38,426 nucleotides of DNA from the NCBI GenBank assembly GCA_905479135.1, contig CAJQLJ010000058.1, positions 1-38,426 of the forward strand, written 5' to 3'. Below the pieces are notes generated by a model. That model was not told the origin of the DNA and did no database searches. It was given only the letters and a program-made list of their open reading frames with translations. Position numbers and translations under genes: made by a program. The stretch's first letter is position 1; each line of letters opens with the position of its first letter. Positions 27,221 to 37,766 of this stretch are shown piece by piece. The stretch is from an uncultured Campylobacterales bacterium. GTDB taxonomy: Bacteria > Campylobacterota > Campylobacteria > Campylobacterales > Arcobacteraceae.

Positions 27221-29953
27221 TTAAACCTCATCGATTAAAACTTCATTTTCTTTTAAATATATTAAATACGAAAACACTTCTTCACTTTTAAGTATTTCTT
27301 TTACAGCCTTTTTATAATATGAAACTTGAGAGACATGATCTTTTGATTTTTCTTTTGTAGTTTTATAGTCAAAGATATAATATTTTTCTTCTTTATATAA
27401 AAGTAAATCTATGATTTTAACTTCGCCTTTATAAACTAAAGCTTGTTCTGTTATAAATTTTGCATTAGAAATTAATTCATTAAATATTTTGTTTTCTAAA
27501 AGAGCAGTAATTCTGTTTTTAATATTTTTAAAGTCATTTTCATTTAAATAGTTTGAATATCTAGTTTTAGTTAAGTTTAAACAATAGTCTAAATTATTTG
27601 ATGTAAAGTCATCCATCATCTCTAAACAAAAGTGAGTAGCTATCCCAAAGTATTTAGAGTGTAATCTATTATCATCCAAATCTTTTTCTTTTGATATTTG
27701 TTTTTCTTGGAGTCCTAAATCCAAAGGTACATATTTTACTTTTTCTTTCTTCTCATAATTTATAGAAGCATTTGTACTTTGTATAACTTGACCTTGTTTT
27801 AAAGCTTTCATACTTAATATATCAAAAACAGAAGATTTCTCTTTTTTAAATATAATCATATTGTTTTTTGCCCTAGTTAGTGCTACATACAAAATATTTA
27901 TCTCATCTTCTAAACTTAAAGCTTTTTCTTTTGCAATTGCTTTTGAATATTGTTTATTGTAGTTTTCATAACCTTTTATTTTATAAAAAATATTTTTTAA
28001 TTCAACACTATCATACTCAAATAGTAAGGAACTTTTATCACTATTTTTTCTTTTTATTCTATCTAGAAGAATTACCGTATTAAACTCTAAGCCTTTTGAT
28101 TTAAAAATTGTTAGTATTTGTAAACCAGAGGCTTCACTATTTTCCATAACAGCATCAAGTTTATCTATTTCATAAACGAAATCAACAATGTTATTGTAAG
28201 CAGTACTACACTCAATAAATTTTACAACATTTTCATCAATAATTTTTAAACTAGTTGCTATTTCTTTTACCAGTTCTTGAACAGACTTTTTAGCAAGTTC
28301 AAAATTTATAATAATATCTGTTAATACTTTATTTCCAACAAGTGCATTTAAATTCTCTTTATAAATATCTTCTTTAAAATATAAATATTTAATAGCATTT
28401 ATTACAGCTTTCACATTTTCTTGGTTGATAAGTTTTGATGTCATTTCTGTAGAAATTTTTAAACTAGGAAACTTATCTTTTAAATAGTTATAGATATTTA
28501 AAACATCAGAGTTTGTGTATGTAAGTATTGCAATATCATTTGAATTCACACCCTCTTTAATTAAAGATGCGATTTTTGAAGCAACAGTAGAGAACTTTTC
28601 ATCTTCAACTAACTCTTTGTCTTCAATAACTTCAACATAACCACCTTTTCTAATTGACAATTGATCGTAATATTCATAAGATGGTAAATTTACAAATAAT
28701 GAGTTTACAAAGTTTATAACATTTTCACATGATCTATAATTAGTATTTAATACTTCAACATCTAAGGCTTCATTTGTATTAGCTACAAAATCGAAAAGTT
28801 CTCTTTTACCACCTCTGAATCTATAAATGGATTGTTTAGTATCTCCCACATAAAAAAAAGTTTTGAAAGAACTTTCATCACCTGATAAAACTTCTTTAAT
28901 CAATGGTTCTAAAATTCTATATTGTAAGAGTGAAGTATCTTGAAACTCATCCATTAATATATGTGAGAATTTTGAATCTAATCTAAAATATAAAAACTCT
29001 TTGTCAATTTTTGTAGATAATAATTCATATACTAAGTTTGATATATCATTAAATTCTAAATAGTTTTTATTTTTATTAAATGAGAGTTTAAAGTTTTTGA
29101 ACATTAAGTAAAGTTCAAAAAGCTTGCTTAAACTATAACCTGCACGAAGTTTATAATATAAAGCAACTTCTTCTTTTACTTTTACGAAATAACTTTCTAA
29201 AGTTTCATTTGAACATTTTTTGAAATATGAATATTCATATAAAGTTTCTTTACTAAGCCATGTTTTTGTAAACAGTTCATCAAAGCTATCAAAATCTACA
29301 GCTTTTTTTGCAGAAGCACTTGCTACATCACAATTTAAAATGGCTTCTTTAATTTTGTATGAACAGTTTAAAACTTGTTCTTTTTGTACATTTATTAATT
29401 CACTATCAATATCTACAATTTCTATGTTTTCATTTTTTTCTAATAGATTTTTAAATAAGTCAAAAATTGAATTAAATTTCTTTTTTTCATATAAAGAAAA
29501 GTCAATTAATGAATCAAATTGCTTTGCATCAAGTGATTGTAGAAACTTCATAGATAAAGATTCTATATCATCTTCTTTGATTTCAAAATCATCTGATATT
29601 CCAATATATCCACAAAATTCTCTTAATATACTGTTAATGAATTTATCAATTGTATATATTGTTAAGTTTGCATTGGTAAAAGATTTAATTAGAAGATTTT
29701 TCTTTCCTAGTATTACTTCTTTACTTAATTCAGATTCTTTTATAATTGCACTAAGATATGCCTCATCATCTCCTAAAGTTAAAAGAGTTTTATATATTCT
29801 TTCACTCATTTCATTTGCAGCTTTATTTGTAAATGTTAGGGTTAATATTTCGTTTGGTTTAGCATCTAAAAGTAATAATGTTATATATCTCACTGTTAAT
29901 GCAAATGTTTTTCCAGAACCTGCGCTGGCTTTAAGTGCTAAAAATTTTTTCAT
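27221..29953 (-). CDS. addA: AddA/RecB-like UvrD-family helicase-nuclease
   Basis: Walker A LKASAGSGKTFAL, LTFTNKAANEM, LMDEFQDTS, GDTKQSIYRFRGG, LYVALTRAKNN, C-terminal IFDYKTTKE nuclease motif. Confidence 0.85.
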   Translation of the reverse strand: MKKFLALKASAGSGKTFALTVRYITLLLLDAKPNEILTLTFTNKAANEMSERIYKTLLTLGDDEAYLSAIIKESELSKEVILGKKNLLIKSFTNANLTIYTIDKFINSILREFCGYIGISDDFEIKEDDIESLSMKFLQSLDAKQFDSLIDFSLYEKKKFNSIFDLFKNLLEKNENIEIVDIDSELINVQKEQVLNCSYKIKEAILNCDVASASAKKAVDFDSFDELFTKTWLSKETLYEYSYFKKCSNETLESYFVKVKEEVALYYKLRAGYSLSKLFELYLMFKNFKLSFNKNKNYLEFNDISNLVYELLSTKIDKEFLYFRLDSKFSHILMDEFQDTSLLQYRILEPLIKEVLSGDESSFKTFFYVGDTKQSIYRFRGGKRELFDFVANTNEALDVEVLNTNYRSCENVINFVNSLFVNLPSYEYYDQLSIRKGGYVEVIEDKELVEDEKFSTVASKIASLIKEGVNSNDIAILTYTNSDVLNIYNYLKDKFPSLKISTEMTSKLINQENVKAVINAIKYLYFKEDIYKENLNALVGNKVLTDIIINFELAKKSVQELVKEIATSLKIIDENVVKFIECSTAYNNIVDFVYEIDKLDAVMENSEASGLQILTIFKSKGLEFNTVILLDRIKRKNSDKSSLLFEYDSVELKNIFYKIKGYENYNKQYSKAIAKEKALSLEDEINILYVALTRAKNNMIIFKKEKSSVFDILSMKALKQGQVIQSTNASINYEKKEKVKYVPLDLGLQEKQISKEKDLDDNRLHSKYFGIATHFCLEMMDDFTSNNLDYCLNLTKTRYSNYLNENDFKNIKNRITALLENKIFNELISNAKFITEQALVYKGEVKIIDLLLYKEEKYYIFDYKTTKEKSKDHVSQVSYYKKAVKEILKSEEVFSYLIYLKENEVLIDEV

Positions 29954-30068
29954 AAGTAATAATACTATAGTAAAAATAATAAGCCACTATAATTAATGTA
30001 GTATTTTTCCTCATTAAGTCAATTTTAGATATAATCGCAAAATTAAAATAACAATCACAGGAAATAAA

Positions 30069-30968
30069 ATGCAGAAAAAACATCAAAAAGTACAGATTTT
30101 ACTTGATGCAATTCCTTATATTAAAAAATTCTATGGAAAAACAATTGTAATTAAATATGGTGGCTCTGCTCAAACTAGTCCAGAATTACAAGAAAAATTT
30201 GCAGAAGATATTGTTTTACTTTCACTTGTTGGAATAAGACCAATAATCGTTCATGGTGGAGGAGCTAGAATTTCAGAGTTATTGGAAAAACTTGAAATTA
30301 AATCTGAGTTTGTTGATGGACATAGAGTTACTTCGAAAGAAACTATGAGAGTAGTTGAAATGGTTTTAAGTGGTGAAATAAATAAAAACTTAACTTCACT
30401 TTTAAATCATCATGGAGCAAAAGCTATTGGTATTTCAGGAAAAGACTCTTCAATAATAAAAGCAAAACCAAAAGACGATGGTAAATTTGGATACACAGGA
30501 GAAATAACAGAAGTTAATGGTGAACTTATTAATAATCTTTTAGATCAAGGTTTTATTCCTGTAATTGCACCAATTGCTGATAGTGCAGAACCAAATCATC
30601 CAGGATTTAATATAAATGCTGATTTTGCAGCATCAAAAGTTGCAGCTGCTGTTAATGCTCAAAAAGTTTTATTCTTAACTGATACAGTTGGAGTATTAGA
30701 TAAAGAAGGAACACTACTTACATCTTTAGATAAAGAAGATGTTAATAGCTATATAGCTGATGGAACAATTGCTGGTGGAATGATTCCAAAGGTTGATTCT
30801 TGTATTCAGGCAATACATAATGGAGTTAATAAAGCTCATATTATTGATGGAAGAGTTGAACACTCTATTTTATTAGAGTTATTTACAAGTGATGGTATTG
30901 GATCACAATTTTTAAGAAAAGACAATCCGAACAATGGAATTGACATAGATAAATTATTAAACAAATAA
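30069..30968 (+). CDS. argB: Acetylglutamate kinase
   Basis: VIKYGGSAQ, IVHGGGARIS, ININADFAASKVAAAV, GGMIPKVDSC. Confidence 0.97.
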   Translation: MQKKHQKVQILLDAIPYIKKFYGKTIVIKYGGSAQTSPELQEKFAEDIVLLSLVGIRPIIVHGGGARISELLEKLEIKSEFVDGHRVTSKETMRVVEMVLSGEINKNLTSLLNHHGAKAIGISGKDSSIIKAKPKDDGKFGYTGEITEVNGELINNLLDQGFIPVIAPIADSAEPNHPGFNINADFAASKVAAAVNAQKVLFLTDTVGVLDKEGTLLTSLDKEDVNSYIADGTIAGGMIPKVDSCIQAIHNGVNKAHIIDGRVEHSILLELFTSDGIGSQFLRKDNPNNGIDIDKLLNK

Positions 30969-31031
30969 ATTTTAAATGAAATTAAAAAATAAAGGTCTCT
31001 ATATATTGAGACAATTTTAAGGAATATAATT

Positions 31032-32513
31032 ATGAGTTTTATTGAGACAAGAGGAAATGATGGTGTAATGCCTAAAGAAGTTCAATTTAGTGAAGCTATC
31101 TTAAATCCAAGTGCTTCTTTTGGTGGTTTATATGTACCAAAAGAATTACCAAAATTAGAGAAAGATTTTTTAATAAATCATATTGATAAAAGTTATAAAG
31201 AATTAGCTTATGATGTTTTAAAAGCTTTTAAGATTGATATTGATGAAGAAGAAATAAATAAAGCATTATCTTTATATGATAATTTTGATGATATTTCAAA
31301 TCCATGTCCTGTTGTTAAAGTAAAAGATGACTTATTTGTACATGAACAATATCATGGACCAACAAGAGCTTTTAAAGATATGGCCTTACAACCATTTGGT
31401 TCTATTCTAAGCTCAATTGCAAAAAAAAGAAATGAAAACTATTTAATATTAGCAGCAACTTCTGGAGATACTGGACCAGCTGCTTTACATACTTTTAGAA
31501 ATAAAGAAAATATTCAAGTAGCTTGTCTTTATCCCCAAGGTGGTACATCAGATGTACAAAGATTACAAATGGTTTGTGAAAATGGAAAAAATTTAAAAGT
31601 AATCGGTATAAAAGGTAATTTTGATGATGCACAATCTGCACTTAAAAAACTACTTGCTTCAAAAAGTTTCAAAGAAGAATTAAAAAGTGATGGAATAAAA
31701 TTATCTGCAGCGAATTCTGTAAACTTTGGAAGAATTATATTTCAAATAATTTATCACTTTTGGTCATATATTCAATTACTTAAACAAAACGAAATTAAAA
31801 TGGGTGAAAAAATTTATTTAGTAGTTCCATCTGGAAACTTTGGGAATGTATTAGGTGGATTTTATGCAAAAGAAATGGGAGTTCCTATTGAAAAATTCTT
31901 AGTAGCATCAAATGAAAACAACATCTTAACTCAATGGATTAATACAGGTATTTATGACATTAGAGGAAAAGAATTAAAACTTACAAAATCTCCTGCAATG
32001 GATATTTTAAAATCTTCAAATATAGAAAGAGTTATGTATTCACTATATGGATCACAAAGAACAAAAGAATTATTAGATAATTTAAGAGAAGAAAATATTT
32101 TCACTATGACAAAAGAAGAAACTTTAAAACTACAAGAAGAATTTTCTGCAGTTGATTCAGATGATGCTTATGGTCAAAAAGTAATAAAAGAATTCTTAGA
32201 TAATGGTTATTTGATGGATCCACACACAGCAACTTGTCTAAAAGCTTATGAAGATCTAAAAGAAAAAGATTTAAAAACAGTAATTTACTCAACTGCAGAA
32301 TGGACAAAATTTTCACCAACTGTTTTAAATTCGTTAAATCAAAACAATATAAAATATTCAGATAAAGAAGCTTTAGATGAAATCTCATCAAAATACGATG
32401 CAAACTTACCTCAAAGTATAAAAGATTTATTTAACTCAAAAGTAAATCATGATTCAATTATCAATAAAGAAGACATTGAATCACAAATTGTTAAATTTAT
32501 TAGAGAGTCATAA
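31032..32513 (+). CDS. thrC: Threonine synthase
   Basis: FHGPTRAFKDMALQ-type motif (YHGPTRAFKDMALQPFG), AATSGDTGPAAL, VPSGNFGNVLGG. Confidence 0.96.
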   Translation: MSFIETRGNDGVMPKEVQFSEAILNPSASFGGLYVPKELPKLEKDFLINHIDKSYKELAYDVLKAFKIDIDEEEINKALSLYDNFDDISNPCPVVKVKDDLFVHEQYHGPTRAFKDMALQPFGSILSSIAKKRNENYLILAATSGDTGPAALHTFRNKENIQVACLYPQGGTSDVQRLQMVCENGKNLKVIGIKGNFDDAQSALKKLLASKSFKEELKSDGIKLSAANSVNFGRIIFQIIYHFWSYIQLLKQNEIKMGEKIYLVVPSGNFGNVLGGFYAKEMGVPIEKFLVASNENNILTQWINTGIYDIRGKELKLTKSPAMDILKSSNIERVMYSLYGSQRTKELLDNLREENIFTMTKEETLKLQEEFSAVDSDDAYGQKVIKEFLDNGYLMDPHTATCLKAYEDLKEKDLKTVIYSTAEWTKFSPTVLNSLNQNNIKYSDKEALDEISSKYDANLPQSIKDLFNSKVNHDSIINKEDIESQIVKFIRES

Positions 32514-32596
32514 GACACTCTAATAATAAACACAAGTATATATTATCTCTAAAAATATGAGTATAAACTTCACAGATCGTAGCATTAACATAACAT

Positions 32597-32602
32597 TATA
32601 AT
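32597..32602 (+). promoter_or_regulatory. Putative -10 box for petABC
   Basis: Perfect TATAAT in the 160-bp gap upstream of petA. Confidence 0.45.
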
Positions 32603-32674
32603 AGAAAAGTTAAATCAATTTAAGTGAAACACAATATAATTAATCTAATTTAATTTAATAAAAGGAAGCCAAAT

Positions 32675-33175
32675 ATGTCTAAAGAAACAAATAGACGAGA
32701 TTTTCTTGGTTATTCATTTGCTGCAGTAGCTGTAGTAGGTGGTGCTGCGTCACTTGTTGGTCTTAAAAAATCATGGGATCCACTTCCTAGCGTTTTAGCT
32801 GGAGGTTTTACAGATGTAGAGCTTGGGAGTTTAAAAGCTGGAACTCCTATAACTGTTCCATGGAGAGGAAAGCCAATTTTCTTACTTAAGAAAACTGCAG
32901 AAATGGGAGAAGCTCCTAGAGATTTAATAATCGGTTCTGACAGATTTACTGTTGCAATTGGATTATGTACTCACTTAGGTTGTATTCCTGCATGGAAAAA
33001 AGATACGTGGAAATGTGCATGTCATGGTGGAGAGTTTAATGCTAATGCAAAAAACACTTTTGGACCACCACCAAGACCTCTAGACTTACCACCATTTAGT
33101 GTAAAAGGAACAACTATCACTTTAGGTGAAGAAGGTCCTGAATACAAAAAAATTGCATCATCAATGATGGCATAA
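32675..33175 (+). CDS. petA: Ubiquinol-cytochrome c reductase iron-sulfur subunit (Rieske)
   Basis: Tat-like NRRDFLGYSF, Rieske motifs CTHLGCIP and CACHGG. Confidence 0.96.
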   Translation: MSKETNRRDFLGYSFAAVAVVGGAASLVGLKKSWDPLPSVLAGGFTDVELGSLKAGTPITVPWRGKPIFLLKKTAEMGEAPRDLIIGSDRFTVAIGLCTHLGCIPAWKKDTWKCACHGGEFNANAKNTFGPPPRPLDLPPFSVKGTTITLGEEGPEYKKIASSMMA

Positions 33176-33185
33176 GGGGTAATTA

Positions 33186-34436
33186 ATGGCAAAATTCGAA
33201 AAAGCTAACTCTGTTGGTGAATGGTTAGACCAAAGGTTAAATCTTACTGGACTTAATAAAATAATGATGACTGAATATTGGGTTCCAAAAGATATTAACT
33301 TCTTGTGGGCTATGGGTGTTCTTTTAGCTACAACTTTTACTATATTAATTATCTCTGGTATGATTTTAATGATGTATTACAAACCAGATATTAATTTAGC
33401 ATTTGATTCTGTAAACTACACAATTATGCAAGAAGTTGCATTTGGTTGGTTATTTAGACATATGCATGGTGTTGCAGCTTCTGTAATATTCTTAATTATT
33501 TATATTCATATGTTTACAGGTATTTACTACGGTTCTTACAAACAAGGTAGAGAAATGATTTGGATAACAGGTATGTTATTATTTATAACATTCTCGGCTG
33601 CTGGATTCTCTGGATATATGTTACCATGGGGACAAATGTCTTATTGGGCTGCAATGGTTATTACAAACCTTTTTAGTGGTGTTCCAGTTATTGGTGATGC
33701 ACTAGTTGTTTGGATTAGAGGAGATTTCAATGTAGCTGATGCAACATTAACAAGATTCTTTATGTTACATGTATTCTTATTACCTGTTGCAATTATGGGT
33801 ATTATTGCCGTACACTTCTATACATTAAGAATTCCTCACGTTAATAATCAAAGTTGTGAAGAATTTGATTTTGATGAAGAAGCTGAAAAGTATTTATCTG
33901 GAAATAAAAAAGAGTCAAAAGTAGTTCCATTCTGGCCTGTATTTATTTCTAAAGATTTTGCAGTATTAGGTATATTCTTAATATTCTATTTCTACTTAGT
34001 ATTCTTCCATTATAATTTTGCAATGGATCCAGTTAACTTTGATCCTGCTGATAATATGGTAACACCTGCTCATATTTATCCTGAGTGGTACTTCTTATGG
34101 TCATATGAAGTATTAAGAGGTTTCTTCTTTGATATTGCTGGGTTTAAAGCTTTCGATATTGGATTAATTGCATTTGCATTTGCTAATGGTATTTTCTTAG
34201 CCTTACCATGGTTAGATAGAGATCCTGCTATTTTACCAGCACATAAAAGACCATTATTCTTTATCTGGTTCTGGATATTGATGGCTGATTTAATTATTTT
34301 AACTGTATATGGTAAATTACCACCTACAGGTACTAATGCTTGGGTTGGATTCTTTGCAGCTACAGCATTTATAGTAATATTCTTAGTATTACCAATTATT
34401 ACAAAAATAGATGCAAAAAGAAGGGGCTCACTATGA
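33186..34436 (+). CDS. petB: Cytochrome b subunit of bc1 complex
   Basis: GWLFRHMHGVAAS, HMFTGIYYGSYK, PEWYFLWSYEVLR (PEWY motif). Confidence 0.97.
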   Translation: MAKFEKANSVGEWLDQRLNLTGLNKIMMTEYWVPKDINFLWAMGVLLATTFTILIISGMILMMYYKPDINLAFDSVNYTIMQEVAFGWLFRHMHGVAASVIFLIIYIHMFTGIYYGSYKQGREMIWITGMLLFITFSAAGFSGYMLPWGQMSYWAAMVITNLFSGVPVIGDALVVWIRGDFNVADATLTRFFMLHVFLLPVAIMGIIAVHFYTLRIPHVNNQSCEEFDFDEEAEKYLSGNKKESKVVPFWPVFISKDFAVLGIFLIFYFYLVFFHYNFAMDPVNFDPADNMVTPAHIYPEWYFLWSYEVLRGFFFDIAGFKAFDIGLIAFAFANGIFLALPWLDRDPAILPAHKRPLFFIWFWILMADLIILTVYGKLPPTGTNAWVGFFAATAFIVIFLVLPIITKIDAKRRGSL

Positions 34437-35308
34437 TTAGAGAATTAAAAATACTAGCAGTTGTAGTAGCTTTAACACTTATTACATACTGGGGAGTTGA
34501 GCCATACGCTCACTCTCAAATGCACCCACATGTTGCAGATGCTGATTATACATTTTCAGATGTAGATGGATTAAATGGTTTAAAAGGTGATGCAACAGCA
34601 GGTCAAGTTCTTGTAACTACTAACTGTACAGCTTGTCACTCTATAAAATCAGAAGGTTATCCTGAAATTATGGATCATGCAAGTTCAGCTGCAGCTTATG
34701 GTGTAACACCACCTGATTTAGGATCTGCAGGAAAATTATATAATGCTGATTATTTAGCTGCGTATATTAAAAATCCAGCTAAAGCTTCTGAAGTTTCACA
34801 TAAATTTGTTGATGGACGTTCTCATCCTATGCCAGGATATGCTTGGATGCAAGAACAAGAAATTGCAGATATGGTAGCATATTTACAATCTATTGCTCCA
34901 GAAGAAATGTCGAATAAAGAAGTGTATGTAGATGCTTGTCAAAGATGTCACTCTATTAAGTATGCAGATATGCAAAAAGGTACGATGGCTGCATTTACTC
35001 CTGATGAAAATATTAAAGCTTATATGGGTAAATTACCACCTGATTTATCTCAACATATTAAATCAAGAGGTCATGCATACTTAGAAACATTTATTAATCA
35101 ACCTCAAAAACATCTTGAGGGTACTGCGATGCCTAAAGTTGGATTAACTAAAGATTCACAAGATCAAGTTATTGCTTATCTTGAGGAAGTTGGAGATTCT
35201 AGTAAAGCAAAAAGAGAAGAGTTAGGGCCAAAGTTCTTAATCTATCTTGCAATATTTGCTGTATTTGCATTCCTTTGGAAAAGTTCTAAATGGAGAGATG
35301 TTCACTAG
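34433..35308 (+). CDS. petC: Di-haem cytochrome c subunit of bc1 complex
   Basis: Two haem motifs CTACH and CQRCH, N- and C-terminal TM; true start is ATG at 34433 (ATGA overlap with petB), not 34340 as in the ORF track. Confidence 0.93.
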   Translation: MIRELKILAVVVALTLITYWGVEPYAHSQMHPHVADADYTFSDVDGLNGLKGDATAGQVLVTTNCTACHSIKSEGYPEIMDHASSAAAYGVTPPDLGSAGKLYNADYLAAYIKNPAKASEVSHKFVDGRSHPMPGYAWMQEQEIADMVAYLQSIAPEEMSNKEVYVDACQRCHSIKYADMQKGTMAAFTPDENIKAYMGKLPPDLSQHIKSRGHAYLETFINQPQKHLEGTAMPKVGLTKDSQDQVIAYLEEVGDSSKAKREELGPKFLIYLAIFAVFAFLWKSSKWRDVH

Positions 35309-35329
35309 AACATCTTTTTATTAAGACAA

Positions 35330-35366
35330 AAAAAAAGCATAGAAATTAATTTCTATGCTTTTTTTA
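35330..35366. terminator. Bidirectional terminator, perfect palindrome
   Basis: AGCATAGAAATTAATTTCTATGCT (35336-35359) flanked by A-tract and T-tract, between convergent petC and rsmE. Confidence 0.9.
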
Positions 35367-35382
35367 TTTTAAAAATAATAGT

Positions 35383-36054
35383 TTAAATAAGTATTTTTGA
35401 ACTAGCACTAATAATAGCAGTTTCGCTTCTAAGAATTAAAGAAGAATCAAATCCAACGATATTTTCTTTATTAAAAGTAAATCTTTCATCATTTGAAAAG
35501 CCACCTTCACATCCAATAACTAAAGTTTTTATATCATTCTTTTTATCATCTATAAAAGTCTTAGAAAAGTCTAAAAAATATGTATTTTCATTTTCTTTTA
35601 CAAACTCTTCTAAACTATTACAAATTTCTAATTTAATAATACTTGATCTTCCACATTGTGTAGAAGAATTTATAAGTATTTTCTCTAATTTTTCAATATT
35701 TAATTTAAAATTCTTTTGTGAATATTCACAGAATATGAATGTAATTTTTTCAACACCTAATTCATTCAATGAAGCTAAATACTTCTCAATCGTTTTAGGA
35801 TCAACTAAACACCAACCTAAATGTAACTTATTTTTATTCTCAAGTATTTTCTCTTCACTAGAAACTAAAGAAAAAGTTGCAGATCTTCTAGAAATTGATA
35901 TGAGTTTATAAAGATAAATAAAATTGTCTTTTAAGTTTCTAAAATATATTTCATCGTTTATTTTATGACGTCTAGCTTTTATCAAATATTTATATGTATC
36001 TTCACTTATTTCTAAGCTTAAAGCCCCACAATTAATATCATAGGTAAATTGCAT
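35383..36054 (-). CDS. rsmE: 16S rRNA (uracil1498-N3)-methyltransferase
   Basis: VIGCEGGFSNDE and SLILRSETAIISASS motifs. Confidence 0.92.
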   Translation of the reverse strand: MQFTYDINCGALSLEISEDTYKYLIKARRHKINDEIYFRNLKDNFIYLYKLISISRRSATFSLVSSEEKILENKNKLHLGWCLVDPKTIEKYLASLNELGVEKITFIFCEYSQKNFKLNIEKLEKILINSSTQCGRSSIIKLEICNSLEEFVKENENTYFLDFSKTFIDDKKNDIKTLVIGCEGGFSNDERFTFNKENIVGFDSSLILRSETAIISASSKILI

Positions 36055-36458
36055 TAAAATACTTTACTTATGATATAAATAGATACTAAAACTGAGATTT
36101 CAATCAGATAAATTTTCTTAGCATAAGCATAAAATTCTTTTTGAAGTTCAACTTGCTCAAACTTAATAACTCTCATTTTTTTATATCTTTTAATTTCAAT
36201 TACCAATAAAAAAATAGAAGCAGGAATCATTAAAAATATAGTAATATTCATAACTTGTGCATAGAAAGCAACTATTGCTCCTGTATAAATAACTATAGCG
36301 TTTGTTACATGATATATAGGAGTCATAGCTCTTAGTCTTTTAGCCAATCTTATGAACTCTTTTTGTGTTAAAACTGAATATAAATTAAATAACATGATTG
36401 CTAAAAAAAAGTATATTACATAGACGTGTGTGTCAATTGCACTTTGCATTAATTCCAT
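36054..36458 (-). CDS. Conserved-looking membrane protein of unknown function
   Basis: 134 aa with about four predicted TM segments, adjacent to rsmE. Confidence 0.65.
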   Translation of the reverse strand: MELMQSAIDTHVYVIYFFLAIMLFNLYSVLTQKEFIRLAKRLRAMTPIYHVTNAIVIYTGAIVAFYAQVMNITIFLMIPASIFLLVIEIKRYKKMRVIKFEQVELQKEFYAYAKKIYLIEISVLVSIYIISKVF

Positions 36459-36542
36459 AATTGTTTATCTCACTTTTAAAAATTTTCGCTATTATAGCTA
36501 ACTTGTCATAAGTTTTTATCTTAATTAAATAAAAGGAATAAA

Positions 36543-37766
36543 ATGGCTGTAAGTGTAGTTGCCGCTTTAGATATTATTTCAAATATAAAACACCAGCAAA
36601 AATTCGAAATTATACCTATTGAAGATGCTCAAAATAGAATTTGTGCTAAAGAAATAATAGCTACTAGTTCATTACCTAAATTTGATAATTCCGCAATGGA
36701 TGGTTATGCAATTATTTATAATGATAAGAATAATGAATTAAAAGTTATAGATACTATTTTTGCAGGTGATGATAATCATACAATTTTAGAAGAAAACACT
36801 TGTGTTAAAATAATGACAGGAGCAAGAGTTCCTAAAAATACTACAGCAATTATTCCCAAAGAAGATATAAAAATTACAAATGATAAAAATATACAAATAT
36901 TAGAAAATGTAAAAGAATTTCAGCATATAAGATTTATTGGTGAAGATATAAAAACCAACGAAAAGCTTATAAATATTGGTGATGAATTAAATTTTGCAAA
37001 AATAACACTACTAGCAAGTCAAGGAATTTCACATATAGAAGTCTTTAAGAAACCTAAAATTGTTGTTTTTTCTAGTGGTGAAGAATTAAAACTTCATTAT
37101 GAAAAAATTGAAGACCATCAAATATATAATTCAAACACACCTACTTTAATTTCTCGTATGAAAGAATTAAATTGTGATGTGACATTTATTGGGCAAGCTA
37201 AAGATACTATTGAAGATATTAAAAGATTAGTTTTAAATTCGCTTGATGCTGATTTGATTGTTACATCAGGTGGTGTATCTGTAGGAGATGCTGACTTCAC
37301 TAGAGCTGCTTTTAATGAATTAAATTTTGAAACTTTAATTGATGGAATTATGATTAAACCTGGTAAACCGACTATATTTGGAAAGATTAATAGCACATTT
37401 ATTTTAAATCTTCCAGGTAATCCTCTTGCATCTACTTTAATTTTTGAACTCTTTGGAAAAATTTTAATCCAAAAGCTACTAGGTTCAAATAAAATATATC
37501 CATCTTATATAGAAAGTAAAATTTCTCAAGATTTTAAAACAAGAAAAGGTAGGGTTACAATAATTCCTGGAATATTTGATGGAGAATCTTTTACTGTATC
37601 CCAAAAGAGATCTCCAGGAATGGTTTCAATCTTAGCATCTTGTAATAGCTTAGTTGTGTTAAATGATACAGTAGAATATTTAGCAAAAGATTCAAAAATA
37701 AAAATATTACCAATAAATTGGAAATTCTTTAGCAAAGAAAAAAAGGACTTTTTAAGTAATGACTAA
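36543..37766 (+). CDS. moeA: Molybdopterin molybdenumtransferase
   Basis: FDNSAMDGYAI, IMTGARVP, SGGVSVGDADF, MIKPGKP, LPGNPLAS. Confidence 0.97.
   Translation: MAVSVVAALDIISNIKHQQKFEIIPIEDAQNRICAKEIIATSSLPKFDNSAMDGYAIIYNDKNNELKVIDTIFAGDDNHTILEENTCVKIMTGARVPKNTTAIIPKEDIKITNDKNIQILENVKEFQHIRFIGEDIKTNEKLINIGDELNFAKITLLASQGISHIEVFKKPKIVVFSSGEELKLHYEKIEDHQIYNSNTPTLISRMKELNCDVTFIGQAKDTIEDIKRLVLNSLDADLIVTSGGVSVGDADFTRAAFNELNFETLIDGIMIKPGKPTIFGKINSTFILNLPGNPLASTLIFELFGKILIQKLLGSNKIYPSYIESKISQDFKTRKGRVTIIPGIFDGESFTVSQKRSPGMVSILASCNSLVVLNDTVEYLAKDSKIKILPINWKFFSKEKKDFLSND

Noticed and set aside
29220-29996. 258-aa plus-strand ORF
   Set aside because: Lies antisense to the well-supported addA 5' half; low-complexity Ser/Phe/Leu composition typical of the complement of an AT-rich coding gene.
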